From contig NZ_JBHSRI010000020.1 of assembly GCF_042658845.1 (NCBI RefSeq), positions 1-56,161 of the forward strand: DNA of 56,161 bases, in the 5' to 3' direction. The notes beneath the pieces were generated by a model, which searched no databases, was not told the DNA's origin, and saw only the letters and a program-made list of their open reading frames with translations. Positions 25,039-33,070 of this stretch are shown here, piece by piece. A program made the position numbers and the translations under genes. The DNA is from Paenisporosarcina macmurdoensis (GTDB lineage: Bacteria; Bacillota; Bacilli; Bacillales_A; Planococcaceae). Every line of letters starts with the position of its first letter. Position 1 is the stretch's first letter.

Positions 25039-25785
25039 TTATCTTTCACATGCCCAGTTGTCTTTATCACGATCCATTTTTGATTGATAGGCAGCGTGTC
25101 CTTTTGCAACACCACTTGGATATTTCTTGCGTAATTCAGTACAGTTCTTAAAGACTTCTGCTTTTGCTGGTGTAGTGGGCTTAGGTGCTGGCTTGGTAAT
25201 AGCTGGCTTTGGTGCTGTCGCTACTTTCGGTGCACAACCACCATTTCTTGCATTAACACTTGACCAGATTCCTGCTTTTTTCCCTTTAGCTACTTTTTCT
25301 ACAGCTTGTAATTCTTTAAGATATTTAGTGTTTGGTTTATAGATTGCAACTCGAGCCAGACCTTTTTCAAGTAATGTCTTGTTAAACATCACATCTTTAA
25401 TATAGATGTAAGCAAGAAGTCGGCCATACTGATCTCGAGTATCGACTCCTAATTCAACTTTAACCTCTTTATTAAGTAACACTTTCTTTGTATAAGCAGA
25501 TGCTTCAGGTCCGAATAATTGAACGCATGTATTAGGTTTTTTCGTTTCAGGAGTGTCAATAAGAATGAAACGAACCGTTTCTTTACGTCCTTTATATATT
25601 AATTTGATTGTGTCACCGTCAACCACATCAGTCACCTTAGATTTAAACGCAGTTGCTGGTGGTTTTGCTGCCGCTTGAACTATTGAAGATTCATCTATTG
25701 GTGAAAGCGGTGATACTGAACCGAAAAATACAGTTACAGCAAGTAACGATGCCAATATGGCCTTGAAAAGTTTCGATTTAAACAG
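25039..25785 (-). CDS. Secreted thermonuclease (SNase) with C-terminal excalibur domain
   Basis: The nuclease domain has DVVDGDTIKL and the catalytic set Arg in VRFILIDTPE, Glu in GPEASAYTKK and Arg in DQYGRLLAY; a Thr/Pro/Lys-rich linker follows, then an excalibur calcium-binding motif (FKNCTELRKKYPSGVAKG ... DRDKDNWACER). It should degrade extracellular DNA/RNA with Ca2+. The first ATG/GTG/TTG-type start is a TTG at 25755, which would cut the signal peptide short. Extending ten codons to a CTG at 25785 adds the basic n-region FKSKLFKAI and places GAGGAG 7 nt upstream, so I prefer this rare CTG start (248 aa). Confidence 0.82.
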   Translation of the reverse strand: MFKSKLFKAILASLLAVTVFFGSVSPLSPIDESSIVQAAAKPPATAFKSKVTDVVDGDTIKLIYKGRKETVRFILIDTPETKKPNTCVQLFGPEASAYTKKVLLNKEVKVELGVDTRDQYGRLLAYIYIKDVMFNKTLLEKGLARVAIYKPNTKYLKELQAVEKVAKGKKAGIWSSVNARNGGCAPKVATAPKPAITKPAPKPTTPAKAEVFKNCTELRKKYPSGVAKGHAAYQSKMDRDKDNWACER

Positions 25786-26087
25786 ATAAATTCTCCTCTT
25801 AATTTGGATTCGGTAATGAAGTAATCTTTATAAGAATAGTCTCCACCCTTATTAAACTTTCCACACAGCTAATAAAGCTTCTTTTTTTTCTCATATGCTT
25901 GATTTAATTCCTTTTAGAAAACGAGCTTTAACCTTTACTAATATGCCATTCGACATATAAAATATTCTAATATTTGGATAAAATTAAAACATTTGGGCTA
26001 ATTGTAACATAGTTTTAATATTTGCATAAGTATCTATTTTTCACTATTGTAGGTTCGGCATTTTCTTCATTCTTGTACATTTAGAAA

Positions 26088-26130
26088 TAAAAAAAGACTA
26101 CCTCCCATTTTCATGAGAAGTAGTCTTTTT
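26088..26130. terminator. Second copy of the thermonuclease-type terminator
   Basis: This matches 24966-25007 almost base for base (AAAAAAAGACTACCTCCCAT...AGTAGTCTTTTT). The next 30 bases also match the sequence after the nuclease stop (TTAAAGAACTGC), then diverge. It looks like the 3' remnant of a duplicated nuclease locus. Nothing else is recognisable in 25786-26087, which is A/T-rich and holds the nuclease promoter. Confidence 0.8.
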
Positions 26131-26176
26131 GATTACAATATATTAAAGAACTGCGAGGCTTTCAGGAACGGGCAGT

Positions 26177-26193
26177 TTAGATTACATCATGCC
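26177..26193. repeat. Attachment-site copy 1 (groEL stop-codon sequence)
   Basis: The 17-mer TTAGATTACATCATGCC is identical to 42887-42903, where it covers the groEL stop codon, the last three codons and five bases beyond. This marks the far-left end of material inserted at the groEL 3' end. Confidence 0.7.
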
Positions 26194-26202
26194 GTTGGTT
26201 CC

Positions 26203-26727
26203 TTACTTCCTATATTTTATTGCTAATCCTTTTAAGAAATTTCTAGTGTTCTGATCTCCGCACTCTTTATAATTCTTATGTCCTTCTTTTCTTAAAAAAG
26301 CACTTAATTCGCCTTTTGTTATAAAGACTCCTGCAGTTTCTAAAATATCAAGTATGTCCTCACTTGTTAATGCCAGTGCTATTTTCACTTTCTTCAGAAG
26401 GATATTGTTAACTCGTTCAGTTTTAGAATATGCCGATCTTTCAGGTTGTCCAGGCTTGGGATCTTGTTTTCCTCTTTTAGAGATAATCAGGCCATTTAAA
26501 AACGACTCCAACATGATATTATCACATTTTATATTCTCTTCATGTTCAACTATATCACCATCAATACTGTCAGCTTCATCATGGTAACCATCATTTGTTT
26601 TCGTAAGTATCAATAGCACTTCTTCTTTTGTTACTTCAATGCCACCCAGTTTAAATATCTCTATCATATCTTTATTTTTAATATCTAGAGCATATCTTAA
26701 TCTAATTAATAAATCATTATTATCCAT
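26203..26727 (-). CDS. DUF1456 family protein (YehS-like)
   Basis: The 174-aa cytosolic protein has two copies of the roughly 70-residue DUF1456 repeat: NNDLLIRLRYALDIKNKDMIEIF with a LESFLNGLII end, and VNNILLKKVKIALALTSEDIL with a FLKGLAIKY end, joined by a linker near 80-100. The function of the family is unknown. The ATG at 26727 follows GGAGG by 7 nt. It is the only gene between attachment copies 1 and 2, so it may have arrived as, or been left by, a separate insertion. Confidence 0.85.
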   Translation of the reverse strand: MDNNDLLIRLRYALDIKNKDMIEIFKLGGIEVTKEEVLLILTKTNDGYHDEADSIDGDIVEHEENIKCDNIMLESFLNGLIISKRGKQDPKPGQPERSAYSKTERVNNILLKKVKIALALTSEDILDILETAGVFITKGELSAFLRKEGHKNYKECGDQNTRNFLKGLAIKYRK

Positions 26728-26958
26728 CAATAAACCTCCTATAACATTGCCTATTTACACAGCCTCAAGTTCTTCTTAACGAAGAAAAAGGTATTACTTG
26801 AGCAGTTTTAATTTATTACGCATTTGTGTGTTTATAGTAATTATTCAACCCTAATAATAGCACATAAAATTAATATTAAATCGACTGCTCTACAAATGCA
26901 TTCATTTCTTAGCCTTATCATAACAATATACATTTATCCTCATATGACAGCAACAATA

Positions 26959-27004
26959 GAAAAAAGGTCTTTCACCAGTTAGTAAACTGATGAAAGACCT
27001 TTTC
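26959..27004. terminator. Bidirectional terminator in the 26.7-27.2 kb gap
   Basis: Stem AAAAGGTCTTTCA/TGAAAGACCTTTT with inner CAGTT/AACTG. A second inverted repeat, TAAAACCCC/GGGGTTTTA, lies at 27031-27063. The gap 26728-27231 holds no gene; its right part carries attachment copy 2 and the arm repeat. Confidence 0.75.
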
Positions 27005-27068
27005 TTATAGATGTGTTTCAATGTAACAGGCTAAAACCCCTTTTAAATAGAGGGGTTTTAAAACATTG

Positions 27069-27091
27069 TTACATCATGCCGCCCATATCGG
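27069..27091. repeat. Attachment-site copy 2 (displaced groEL tail)
   Basis: Read on the minus strand this encodes PDMGGMM and a stop, the exact C-terminus of GroEL, with synonymous third-position changes (CCC GAT ATG GGC GGC) relative to the intact gene at 42892. No other groEL sequence is present, so this is the short tail left at the far end of an insertion into groEL. Confidence 0.8.
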
Positions 27092-27140
27092 GGGCATATT
27101 TTGCCTTTTCATAGGATGTAAAAACTTAGCGCTCTTAAGG

Positions 27141-27217
27141 GTTTCGGAACTAACTAACTTATAGAGATTCATCAAAACTCAAAAAAAAGTTAGCAAATAA
27201 GTTAGCAAACCACAATC
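27141..27217. repeat. Left copy of island-end repeat (integrase arm-site candidate)
   Basis: The words GTTTCGGAAC and AGTTAGCAAATAAGTTAGCA...CCACAATC recur in the same order and orientation at 42804-42849, next to the other end of the island. Short tandem GTTAGCAA words beside an attachment core suit arm-type integrase binding sites. Confidence 0.55.
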
Positions 27218-27231
27218 TAAGGAGCGATTCT

Positions 27232-27645
27232 ATGAAAACGATCAAATGGATTTTTGTCATTTGCAGTATATCATTTCTATTAAGTGCTTGTACTACTAAA
27301 GAATATGGCACAATCGATGCTTCTACTGAAGATGTGCAAGAAATACTCGATACTGGTCAAACTGGCTTTGTACTCATTAAAGACGAAGAAGACTCACAGC
27401 TACTTAGAAACGTCGAAAAGGCATTTTTAGAAAAAGAACAAACTGTTATGCTATTCGATGTCTTTCAAAATGATGTATCTAATGAAAATAAAAATGGCTT
27501 AAGTAACAATCCTTTCCGTCCCAACATGCCTAACGTAAATACAGTCTATTACATCAATAAAGGCAACGTAGTTGAAGAATATGAATTAGAGACAAGCCTA
27601 GATAATCAACATGAGAATCTTGAAGAGTTTATTTCTAATTTTTAA
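27232..27645 (+). CDS. Putative lipoprotein of unknown function
   Basis: The 137-aa protein starts KTIKWIFVICSISFLLSAC with a lipobox LLSAC and Cys20 as the lipidation site, so it should be anchored to the outer face of the membrane. The mature part is acidic and includes GFVLIKDEEDSQLLRNVEKAFLEK and NTVYYINKGNVVEEYE, faintly thioredoxin-like in layout but without a CxxC motif. AAGGAG sits 8 nt before the ATG. It is the first gene inside the island at its left end. Family not recognised. Confidence 0.72.
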   Translation: MKTIKWIFVICSISFLLSACTTKEYGTIDASTEDVQEILDTGQTGFVLIKDEEDSQLLRNVEKAFLEKEQTVMLFDVFQNDVSNENKNGLSNNPFRPNMPNVNTVYYINKGNVVEEYELETSLDNQHENLEEFISNF

Positions 27646-27800
27646 TTCCATTTGTGAAACCTCCTAAGTGAATGTTAAAACTAAGTAACTTTTGCAGACA
27701 ATGTGAAATAGAGAGAAAGAGCATAAGGGAAACTTGCCCCCATTTTCAATGTGGGACTAGGCAGAGCCTAGTGTTTGGGTGGGTACATGAAAATTCTATT

Positions 27801-27883
27801 TTGGCACAGTTTTGTGCCACTTTTTTTAGCGTTTGGCACAGTTTTGTTCCAGTGAAAAATCGCTTTGGCACAACTTTGTGCCA
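27801..27883. repeat. Three palindromic units on an exact 32-bp period
   Basis: TTGGCACAgttTTGTGCCA-type palindromes begin at 27801, 27833 and 27865. The second has one arm mismatch. The spacers are T-rich or A-rich and end AGCG, TCGC. A further short hairpin ACTAGGC/GCCTAGT lies at 27756-27772. This is the only structure I see in the 27646-28023 gap. Confidence 0.8.
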
Positions 27884-28023
27884 GCAATAATTCATTCATT
27901 TTTTAAAAAAGTTGAAGAGAAGGAAGCTGTTTATTTTAAATTTCTTCTTTCCAGATTGATTATTTATTCTTGTCAAATACTTAATTATTCTACTAGCAAT
28001 TCTTTCAAAACTCCTACCAGTGA

Positions 28024-28944
28024 TTATTGAATCCTATTGTTTATCAAATCTATTAACTCTTCGTTTGAAGCAGCAGCAATTCCTTCATCTCGATCTCGGT
28101 ATCTAAAATAAAATTTGTCTGGCGTCAAAGAAATAATTAAGCGATTTTCAAAAATCAAATCTTGTAATGATCGTATATCATTATCTAATTGTTCTTTAGG
28201 ATAATGTTCCTTAACTTTTAATTTTTCAATGATTTCATTTAGTTTAATTTTAATATGATTCAATTTAGTGATTGAATCTTTGTTCACTGCAAAAATGTTG
28301 TATACAAAAACAATACTTGGAATCAGCGGAGCTAAAACCGCCCCAATAAAACTTGTTAAAGTTAAATCGTTCATTATACTAATTACCAAAAGAAGAATAA
28401 AAATTATCCAAAAGAATCCAGCCAAATAAGCTGAATATCTTTCACGCAACTTCTTGTTCCAGAAACAATTAGTGTTCTGGCATATAATTCTCCCATAACT
28501 AATATCTGCCTCTTTGATTCCAGGATACCAGTCTTTAAGCAAGTCATAATTATTTCCTTTTTCCAAGAATTTTTTGCTTTTATAATTTATAATCTCAAGA
28601 AGTTCTGGAAAATCTTCTTTCATACGATTTTTAGGAATCAGTAAAACATCGCAATCAAATTCTTCTTGAATATAAGCAGCTTTTGTCGTTAACTTTTTAA
28701 TTCGTTTAGAAAGATATACTTCATTAAAAAGTACGCATAATATAGCACCTGTAATGGGGTAAATTGCAAATTCATCACTTAATATATTTGCTAATATAGC
28801 AAATACTATGGCAGCTACTACACACACAAGGAATTGAATATTAAGTAAATCCTTTGCTTCGGAATATATTTGTCTTTGAGCAGCCAATCTTTTTAGGTTT
28901 ATTGTTTTATTTTGCCTAGTAGCTATATTCATATTTTCACTCAT
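28024..28944 (-). CDS. S-4TM-type membrane effector (CBASS-associated)
   Basis: This 306-aa protein from the ATG at 28944 has a soluble N-terminus, a first membrane helix pair (about 35-85: FLVCVVAAIVFAILANIL, YPITGAILCVLFNEVYL), a cytosolic stretch (about 90-165), a second pair (about 170-220: AGFFWIIFILLLVISIM, FIGAVLAPLIPSIVFVY) and a soluble C-terminal region of about 85 residues. This four-helix layout, and its position directly after a CD-NTase, match the SMODS-associated S-4TM effectors, predicted to disrupt the inner membrane when bound by a cyclic nucleotide. Its ATG overlaps the CD-NTase stop by 8 nt. An upstream in-frame start (29007) would lie deep in the partner gene. Confidence 0.78.
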   Translation of the reverse strand: MSENMNIATRQNKTINLKRLAAQRQIYSEAKDLLNIQFLVCVVAAIVFAILANILSDEFAIYPITGAILCVLFNEVYLSKRIKKLTTKAAYIQEEFDCDVLLIPKNRMKEDFPELLEIINYKSKKFLEKGNNYDLLKDWYPGIKEADISYGRIICQNTNCFWNKKLRERYSAYLAGFFWIIFILLLVISIMNDLTLTSFIGAVLAPLIPSIVFVYNIFAVNKDSITKLNHIKIKLNEIIEKLKVKEHYPKEQLDNDIRSLQDLIFENRLIISLTPDKFYFRYRDRDEGIAAASNEELIDLINNRIQ

Positions 28945-29938
28945 ATTTAGGGAAATTATCCCCAAATATTTCTCTCCATTTATTAATAGAACTCTTATTA
29001 TTACCATCTTCTTCTAATTTTCTTGCCGCGATTGCTTTAGTGTAATCTGAAGATGCTTTAGTTCGAACCCTATACCTCTCATCAAATGTAAGACCATTAA
29101 TATTTCCTTGAATATTTTTAGGGTCGTTTATATCCCCTAAAATATTATCATATAGGTAGTTTAAAATTTTTGGAATTTCAATATCAACATAAGAACTAGC
29201 TTTATTCGTATTTGCTTTGTAATAATTCAATATGATAGTTTCTAATAAATATGAAGTTATAGTCGGCATAGCAACTCTTCTATTCCAGTACTTCATTATT
29301 CTTATTGCTTGAAGAACATTACCATCATGGGATTGATTTATAAGAGAAGCACGTTCTTTATCTAATCTGGGATTAGTCTTCTTCCAATGCCCATTTCCAT
29401 CAGGAATTAAGTAAAATGTTTCACCATCGCTATTTTCTTGAGTTATAAAACAAGGAACAATATCAAAATTCCATGTATAGGATGATAACTTTAATGTAGC
29501 TGCTTCTTGATTTCTTTTAATATCTGCATTATTGTATTGTGGAATATTTTCACAGGCAGAAACAAATTTATTAATCACTCGTTTAGAATTTAAAACATTC
29601 CCTTGAGGATGACATAATCTCAATAGGTTAGTAGCCTTATCAGAAACATGAATTTCTATTCTATTTGAATATTCAGCGTGTGTTGATCCTTGAGCATTCA
29701 ATCCGATCATTAAATCAATATCATCAAGTTCTCGAATTTTTGTTTTTCTTGCGTATGAACCAAAATGTATGTCTATCTTTGGATATAAGAGAGGAAAATT
29801 TTCAACTGTAGAATCAAATTTCGAAATTTTTTCTAGCAACCAGTTCTTACTTCTTTTAGCCCTATCATTTAAATTAGTATCTAAGTTTACTGTATCTTTT
29901 TGAAACTCGTTAAAAGCTGTAATTACTGACCTCGACAA
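28937..29938 (-). CDS. CD-NTase (SMODS-type cGAS/DncV-like nucleotidyltransferase)
   Basis: The 333-aa nucleotidyltransferase has the signature HFGSYARKTKIRELDDIDLM: Gly60-Ser61, then the metal-binding Asp73 and Asp75, with the third acidic residue probably Asp159 in WNFDIVPCF. A helical C-terminal substrate domain follows. CD-NTases make cyclic di- or trinucleotides on phage infection and so trigger a partner effector; product identity cannot be predicted here. The start is a TTG at 29938, 7 nt after AGGGGG. It begins 30 bp after the hsdR stop and overlaps the S-4TM gene, so it forms the tail of the hsd operon. The region is visibly more A/T-rich than hsdR. Confidence 0.85.
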   Translation of the reverse strand: MSRSVITAFNEFQKDTVNLDTNLNDRAKRSKNWLLEKISKFDSTVENFPLLYPKIDIHFGSYARKTKIRELDDIDLMIGLNAQGSTHAEYSNRIEIHVSDKATNLLRLCHPQGNVLNSKRVINKFVSACENIPQYNNADIKRNQEAATLKLSSYTWNFDIVPCFITQENSDGETFYLIPDGNGHWKKTNPRLDKERASLINQSHDGNVLQAIRIMKYWNRRVAMPTITSYLLETIILNYYKANTNKASSYVDIEIPKILNYLYDNILGDINDPKNIQGNINGLTFDERYRVRTKASSDYTKAIAARKLEEDGNNKSSINKWREIFGDNFPKYE

Positions 29939-29968
29939 ATCATTTCCCCCTATTAGCGTAAATAAATA

Positions 29969-32900
29969 TCAAAATTTTGTAGCTTCTGCCATCAACTCAG
30001 CTTGCTCAACAACAGTCTCTACTGCCAACTTCTGCAAATCAGGTGGATAGCCATACTTCTTCAATAACCTTCGAACAGTAATCCTCATTTTGGCTCTAGC
30101 CGACTCTCTTAAGTTCCAGTCAATGCTCATATTCTCTTTTATTGCCTTTGTAAGCTCATGTGCAATGACTTTCAAGATATCATCACCTAATACTTGCTCT
30201 GCTGTTTCGTGAGAAGCTAAAGCGTCATAAAAGGCTACTTCTTCTTTGATCAAACCAGATGCCTCTCCTGCCTTCACAGAATCATTCATTTCTTTCGCCA
30301 GTTCAATCAGTTCTTCGATGATTTTAGATGTTTCAATCGCCCGTTTGTTGTATTTGTTGATGGCGTTGTTCAACATCTCAGTGAATTTTTGTGCTTTTAC
30401 GAGATTTGTACGCTGAACATTTTTCACTTTTCCTTGCAATAAACGATTCAATAACTCCACTGCCAAGTTTTTCTGCGGCAGTGCGCGAACTTCATCCAAA
30501 AACTCATCTGACAAAATAGAAATGTCGGGATTCTGAATACCAAGCGAAGTATAAATATCAATCACTTCATCCGATATTACTGATTTCGATATTAACTGGT
30601 TTAGCTGCGCGTCAATTTGTTCCGGTGTTTGTTTCCGATCATCACCAGGAATCAATTTTACAAGAGCAGCTTTAACCGCCTTCAGAAAACCAATCTCCGC
30701 ATTTAATTCCATTGCCTCCGGTTCTGTGGCACATAGGGCAAATGCCTTTCCAAGCTCCGTCACAACTTTCATAAAACGCTTCTTCTCTTCTTCTCCGAGA
30801 CCGATGACAAAATCCATCGTTTCTGTAATGGCTCGCATACGTTCAGAAGCTTTCTCTGAGTTAAAGTTATCGTAACTATGCTTGTACAACATATCTTGAA
30901 TAATCTCGAACTTCTCTAATAATATGTCCACTGCCACGGCCGTATCAATTCCAGTATTGCCACGATCGCTGTCGGTGTATTGCTTCAACGCTTCTTTCAA
31001 GCTGTCTGCAATTCCAATATAATCGACAATCAATCCTCCTGGCTTGTCCCGGAAGACCCGATTTACCCTTGCGATGGCTTGCATTAAATTATGCCCTTTC
31101 ATCGGCTTGTCTATGTACATCGTATGCATAGAAGGCACATCAAACCCGGTCAGCCACATATCGCGAACAATGACAATTTTCAGTTCATCATTAAAATCCT
31201 TCATCCGGCGAGCTAAATCATCCCGTCGTTTTTTATTGCCGATAAAAGGCTGCCAGTGTTCCGGATCACTCGAAGTGCCGGTCATAACAATCTTGATGAC
31301 GCCTTTCTTGTCATCATCTGAATGCCACTCTGGACGCAACTTGATGATTTCCTGATAAAGGTCAATAGCAATTCGTCGTGACATGACAACAATCATCGAT
31401 TTTCCGAACATTGCATCTTGTCTGGATTCAAAATGATTCACCATGTCAGCAGCCAACTTTTGAAGGCGCTGTTCAGCACCCACCAATGCTTCCAAACGAG
31501 ACCATTTGGATTTCAGTCTTTCTCTATCCGACTCTTCTTGGAATTCAGTTATTTCATCATACTCTAAGTCAATATCCAAGCCTTCTGGCAAATCCAGTTT
31601 CACTATGCGGCTCTCATAATAAATCTTCACAGTAGAACCATCTTCAACCGCCTGCGTCATATCATAAATATCAATATAATCACCGAAAACAGCCGGTGTA
31701 TTTTTATCGCTTGATTCCACCGGAGTTCCTGTAAATCCAATAAAAGAAGCATTCGGCAAAGCATCTCGCATGTATTTCGCATAACCGTATTTGGTCGCAA
31801 CATCATCTGTTGTCTTTGTCACTTGCGCTTGGAAGCCATATTGCGTCCGGTGCGCTTCATCGGCCATGACAATGACATTCCGGCGAGTCGTCAATGCATC
31901 CATATGCGTGAACCCTTCTTCCGGCGCAAACTTTTGCATCGTCGTGAAAATAATGCCCCCCGATTCAACAGCCAATAAATTTCTCAAATCGCTGCGGCTA
32001 TCGGCTTGTTTCGGCGTCTGGCGCAATAAATCACTCGAAATGGAAAATGTGTTAAAGAGTTGGTCATCGAGGTCATTGCGGTCCGTTAAGACAATGACGG
32101 TCGGATTGTTCATCTCAAGCACCAGCTTGCCTGTATAGAACACCATCGACAAACTTTTTCCCGACCCTTGCGTATGCCAAATAACCCCAATCTTCCGGTC
32201 TCCCCTTTCGGCAGCCGCGCGTTTTGCCTGTTCGACCGCTTTGTTGACCGCGTAATATTGATGATACGCAGCCAGAATTTTAAAGGTTTTTTCTCCATCC
32301 GTTTGGAACACAACAAAATGGCGAAGCAAATCCAGCAAAACTTTCGGCTTGAACATACCCTGAATCAATACTTCAAGTTGCGGCATGGTGGAAGGAGCAA
32401 TCGACTCCCCGTCCACTGTTCGCCACATCATAAACCGTTCTTCGTCTGCAGTCAGCGATCCCGCTCTGGCATTGATGCCATCGCTCGTCACCAAAAAAGC
32501 ATTGTATTGGAATAAAGAAGGAATCGTCGCTTTATATGTTTGAAGCTGGTTAAAACCTTTTGAGATTCCTGCTTGCTCATCTGTCGAGTTTTTCAATTCA
32601 ATGACTACCAGCGGTAAGCCATTCACGAAAACAATTACATCTGGGCGTTTATTCTGCTGCCATTCAATGACTGTAAACTGATTGACTGCCAAAAAATCAT
32701 TGTTTTCCGGGTTCTCGAAATCAAACAGCCATAGTTTCTCTACTGTATTACGCCCGTTTTCTTTGCGAACTTCTACATCAATGCCATCAGTGACATATTT
32801 CTGGAATATCCGATTATTGACTATAAGATTCGGAGACTGAACCATCGTGACCAACTGAACCGCGCGCAGTACAGTTTCCATCGAAGCATCCGGATTGATC

Positions 32901-33070
32901 TCCTTTAACGCTTCTTCAAGCCTGCCTTCAAGTACGACATCGGCATAGCTGTCCCGTTCAGGTGAATCACCGTCCACGGCGATATTTGGTCCGTTCTCTA
33001 TTTCATACCCTAAGTTTTCAAGCCATTCCAGGGTAGCTTGTTCAAGATCATCTTCATGGAATCGGTACAT
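29969..33070 (-). CDS. hsdR: Type I restriction enzyme, R subunit
   Basis: The 1033-aa motor and nuclease subunit shows a PD-(D/E)XK nuclease site at RPDVIVFVNGLPLVVIELK (Asp144, Glu158, Lys160). The SF2 translocase motifs follow: HTQGSGKS (299-306), MADEAHRTQYG (DEAH 404-407), FTGTPVE and a late IARVNRVFR. A helical C-terminus contacts the methylase. It cleaves unmodified DNA after ATP-driven translocation when assembled with HsdM and HsdS. The ATG at 33070 overlaps the hsdS end by 17 nt. The sequence appears intact, but its partner hsdM is broken by an insertion sequence. Confidence 0.95.
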   Translation of the reverse strand: MYRFHEDDLEQATLEWLENLGYEIENGPNIAVDGDSPERDSYADVVLEGRLEEALKEINPDASMETVLRAVQLVTMVQSPNLIVNNRIFQKYVTDGIDVEVRKENGRNTVEKLWLFDFENPENNDFLAVNQFTVIEWQQNKRPDVIVFVNGLPLVVIELKNSTDEQAGISKGFNQLQTYKATIPSLFQYNAFLVTSDGINARAGSLTADEERFMMWRTVDGESIAPSTMPQLEVLIQGMFKPKVLLDLLRHFVVFQTDGEKTFKILAAYHQYYAVNKAVEQAKRAAAERGDRKIGVIWHTQGSGKSLSMVFYTGKLVLEMNNPTVIVLTDRNDLDDQLFNTFSISSDLLRQTPKQADSRSDLRNLLAVESGGIIFTTMQKFAPEEGFTHMDALTTRRNVIVMADEAHRTQYGFQAQVTKTTDDVATKYGYAKYMRDALPNASFIGFTGTPVESSDKNTPAVFGDYIDIYDMTQAVEDGSTVKIYYESRIVKLDLPEGLDIDLEYDEITEFQEESDRERLKSKWSRLEALVGAEQRLQKLAADMVNHFESRQDAMFGKSMIVVMSRRIAIDLYQEIIKLRPEWHSDDDKKGVIKIVMTGTSSDPEHWQPFIGNKKRRDDLARRMKDFNDELKIVIVRDMWLTGFDVPSMHTMYIDKPMKGHNLMQAIARVNRVFRDKPGGLIVDYIGIADSLKEALKQYTDSDRGNTGIDTAVAVDILLEKFEIIQDMLYKHSYDNFNSEKASERMRAITETMDFVIGLGEEEKKRFMKVVTELGKAFALCATEPEAMELNAEIGFLKAVKAALVKLIPGDDRKQTPEQIDAQLNQLISKSVISDEVIDIYTSLGIQNPDISILSDEFLDEVRALPQKNLAVELLNRLLQGKVKNVQRTNLVKAQKFTEMLNNAINKYNKRAIETSKIIEELIELAKEMNDSVKAGEASGLIKEEVAFYDALASHETAEQVLGDDILKVIAHELTKAIKENMSIDWNLRESARAKMRITVRRLLKKYGYPPDLQKLAVETVVEQAELMAEATKF

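Noticed and set aside
27801..27883. CRISPR array
   Set aside because: Only three units; the repeated part is a palindrome of about 18 bp with 14-bp spacers that are themselves similar, and no cas gene is present anywhere in the window.
27672..28030. Short rightward proteins between the lipoprotein and CBASS genes
   Set aside because: They run through the palindromic repeats, lack ribosome sites and have no recognisable content.
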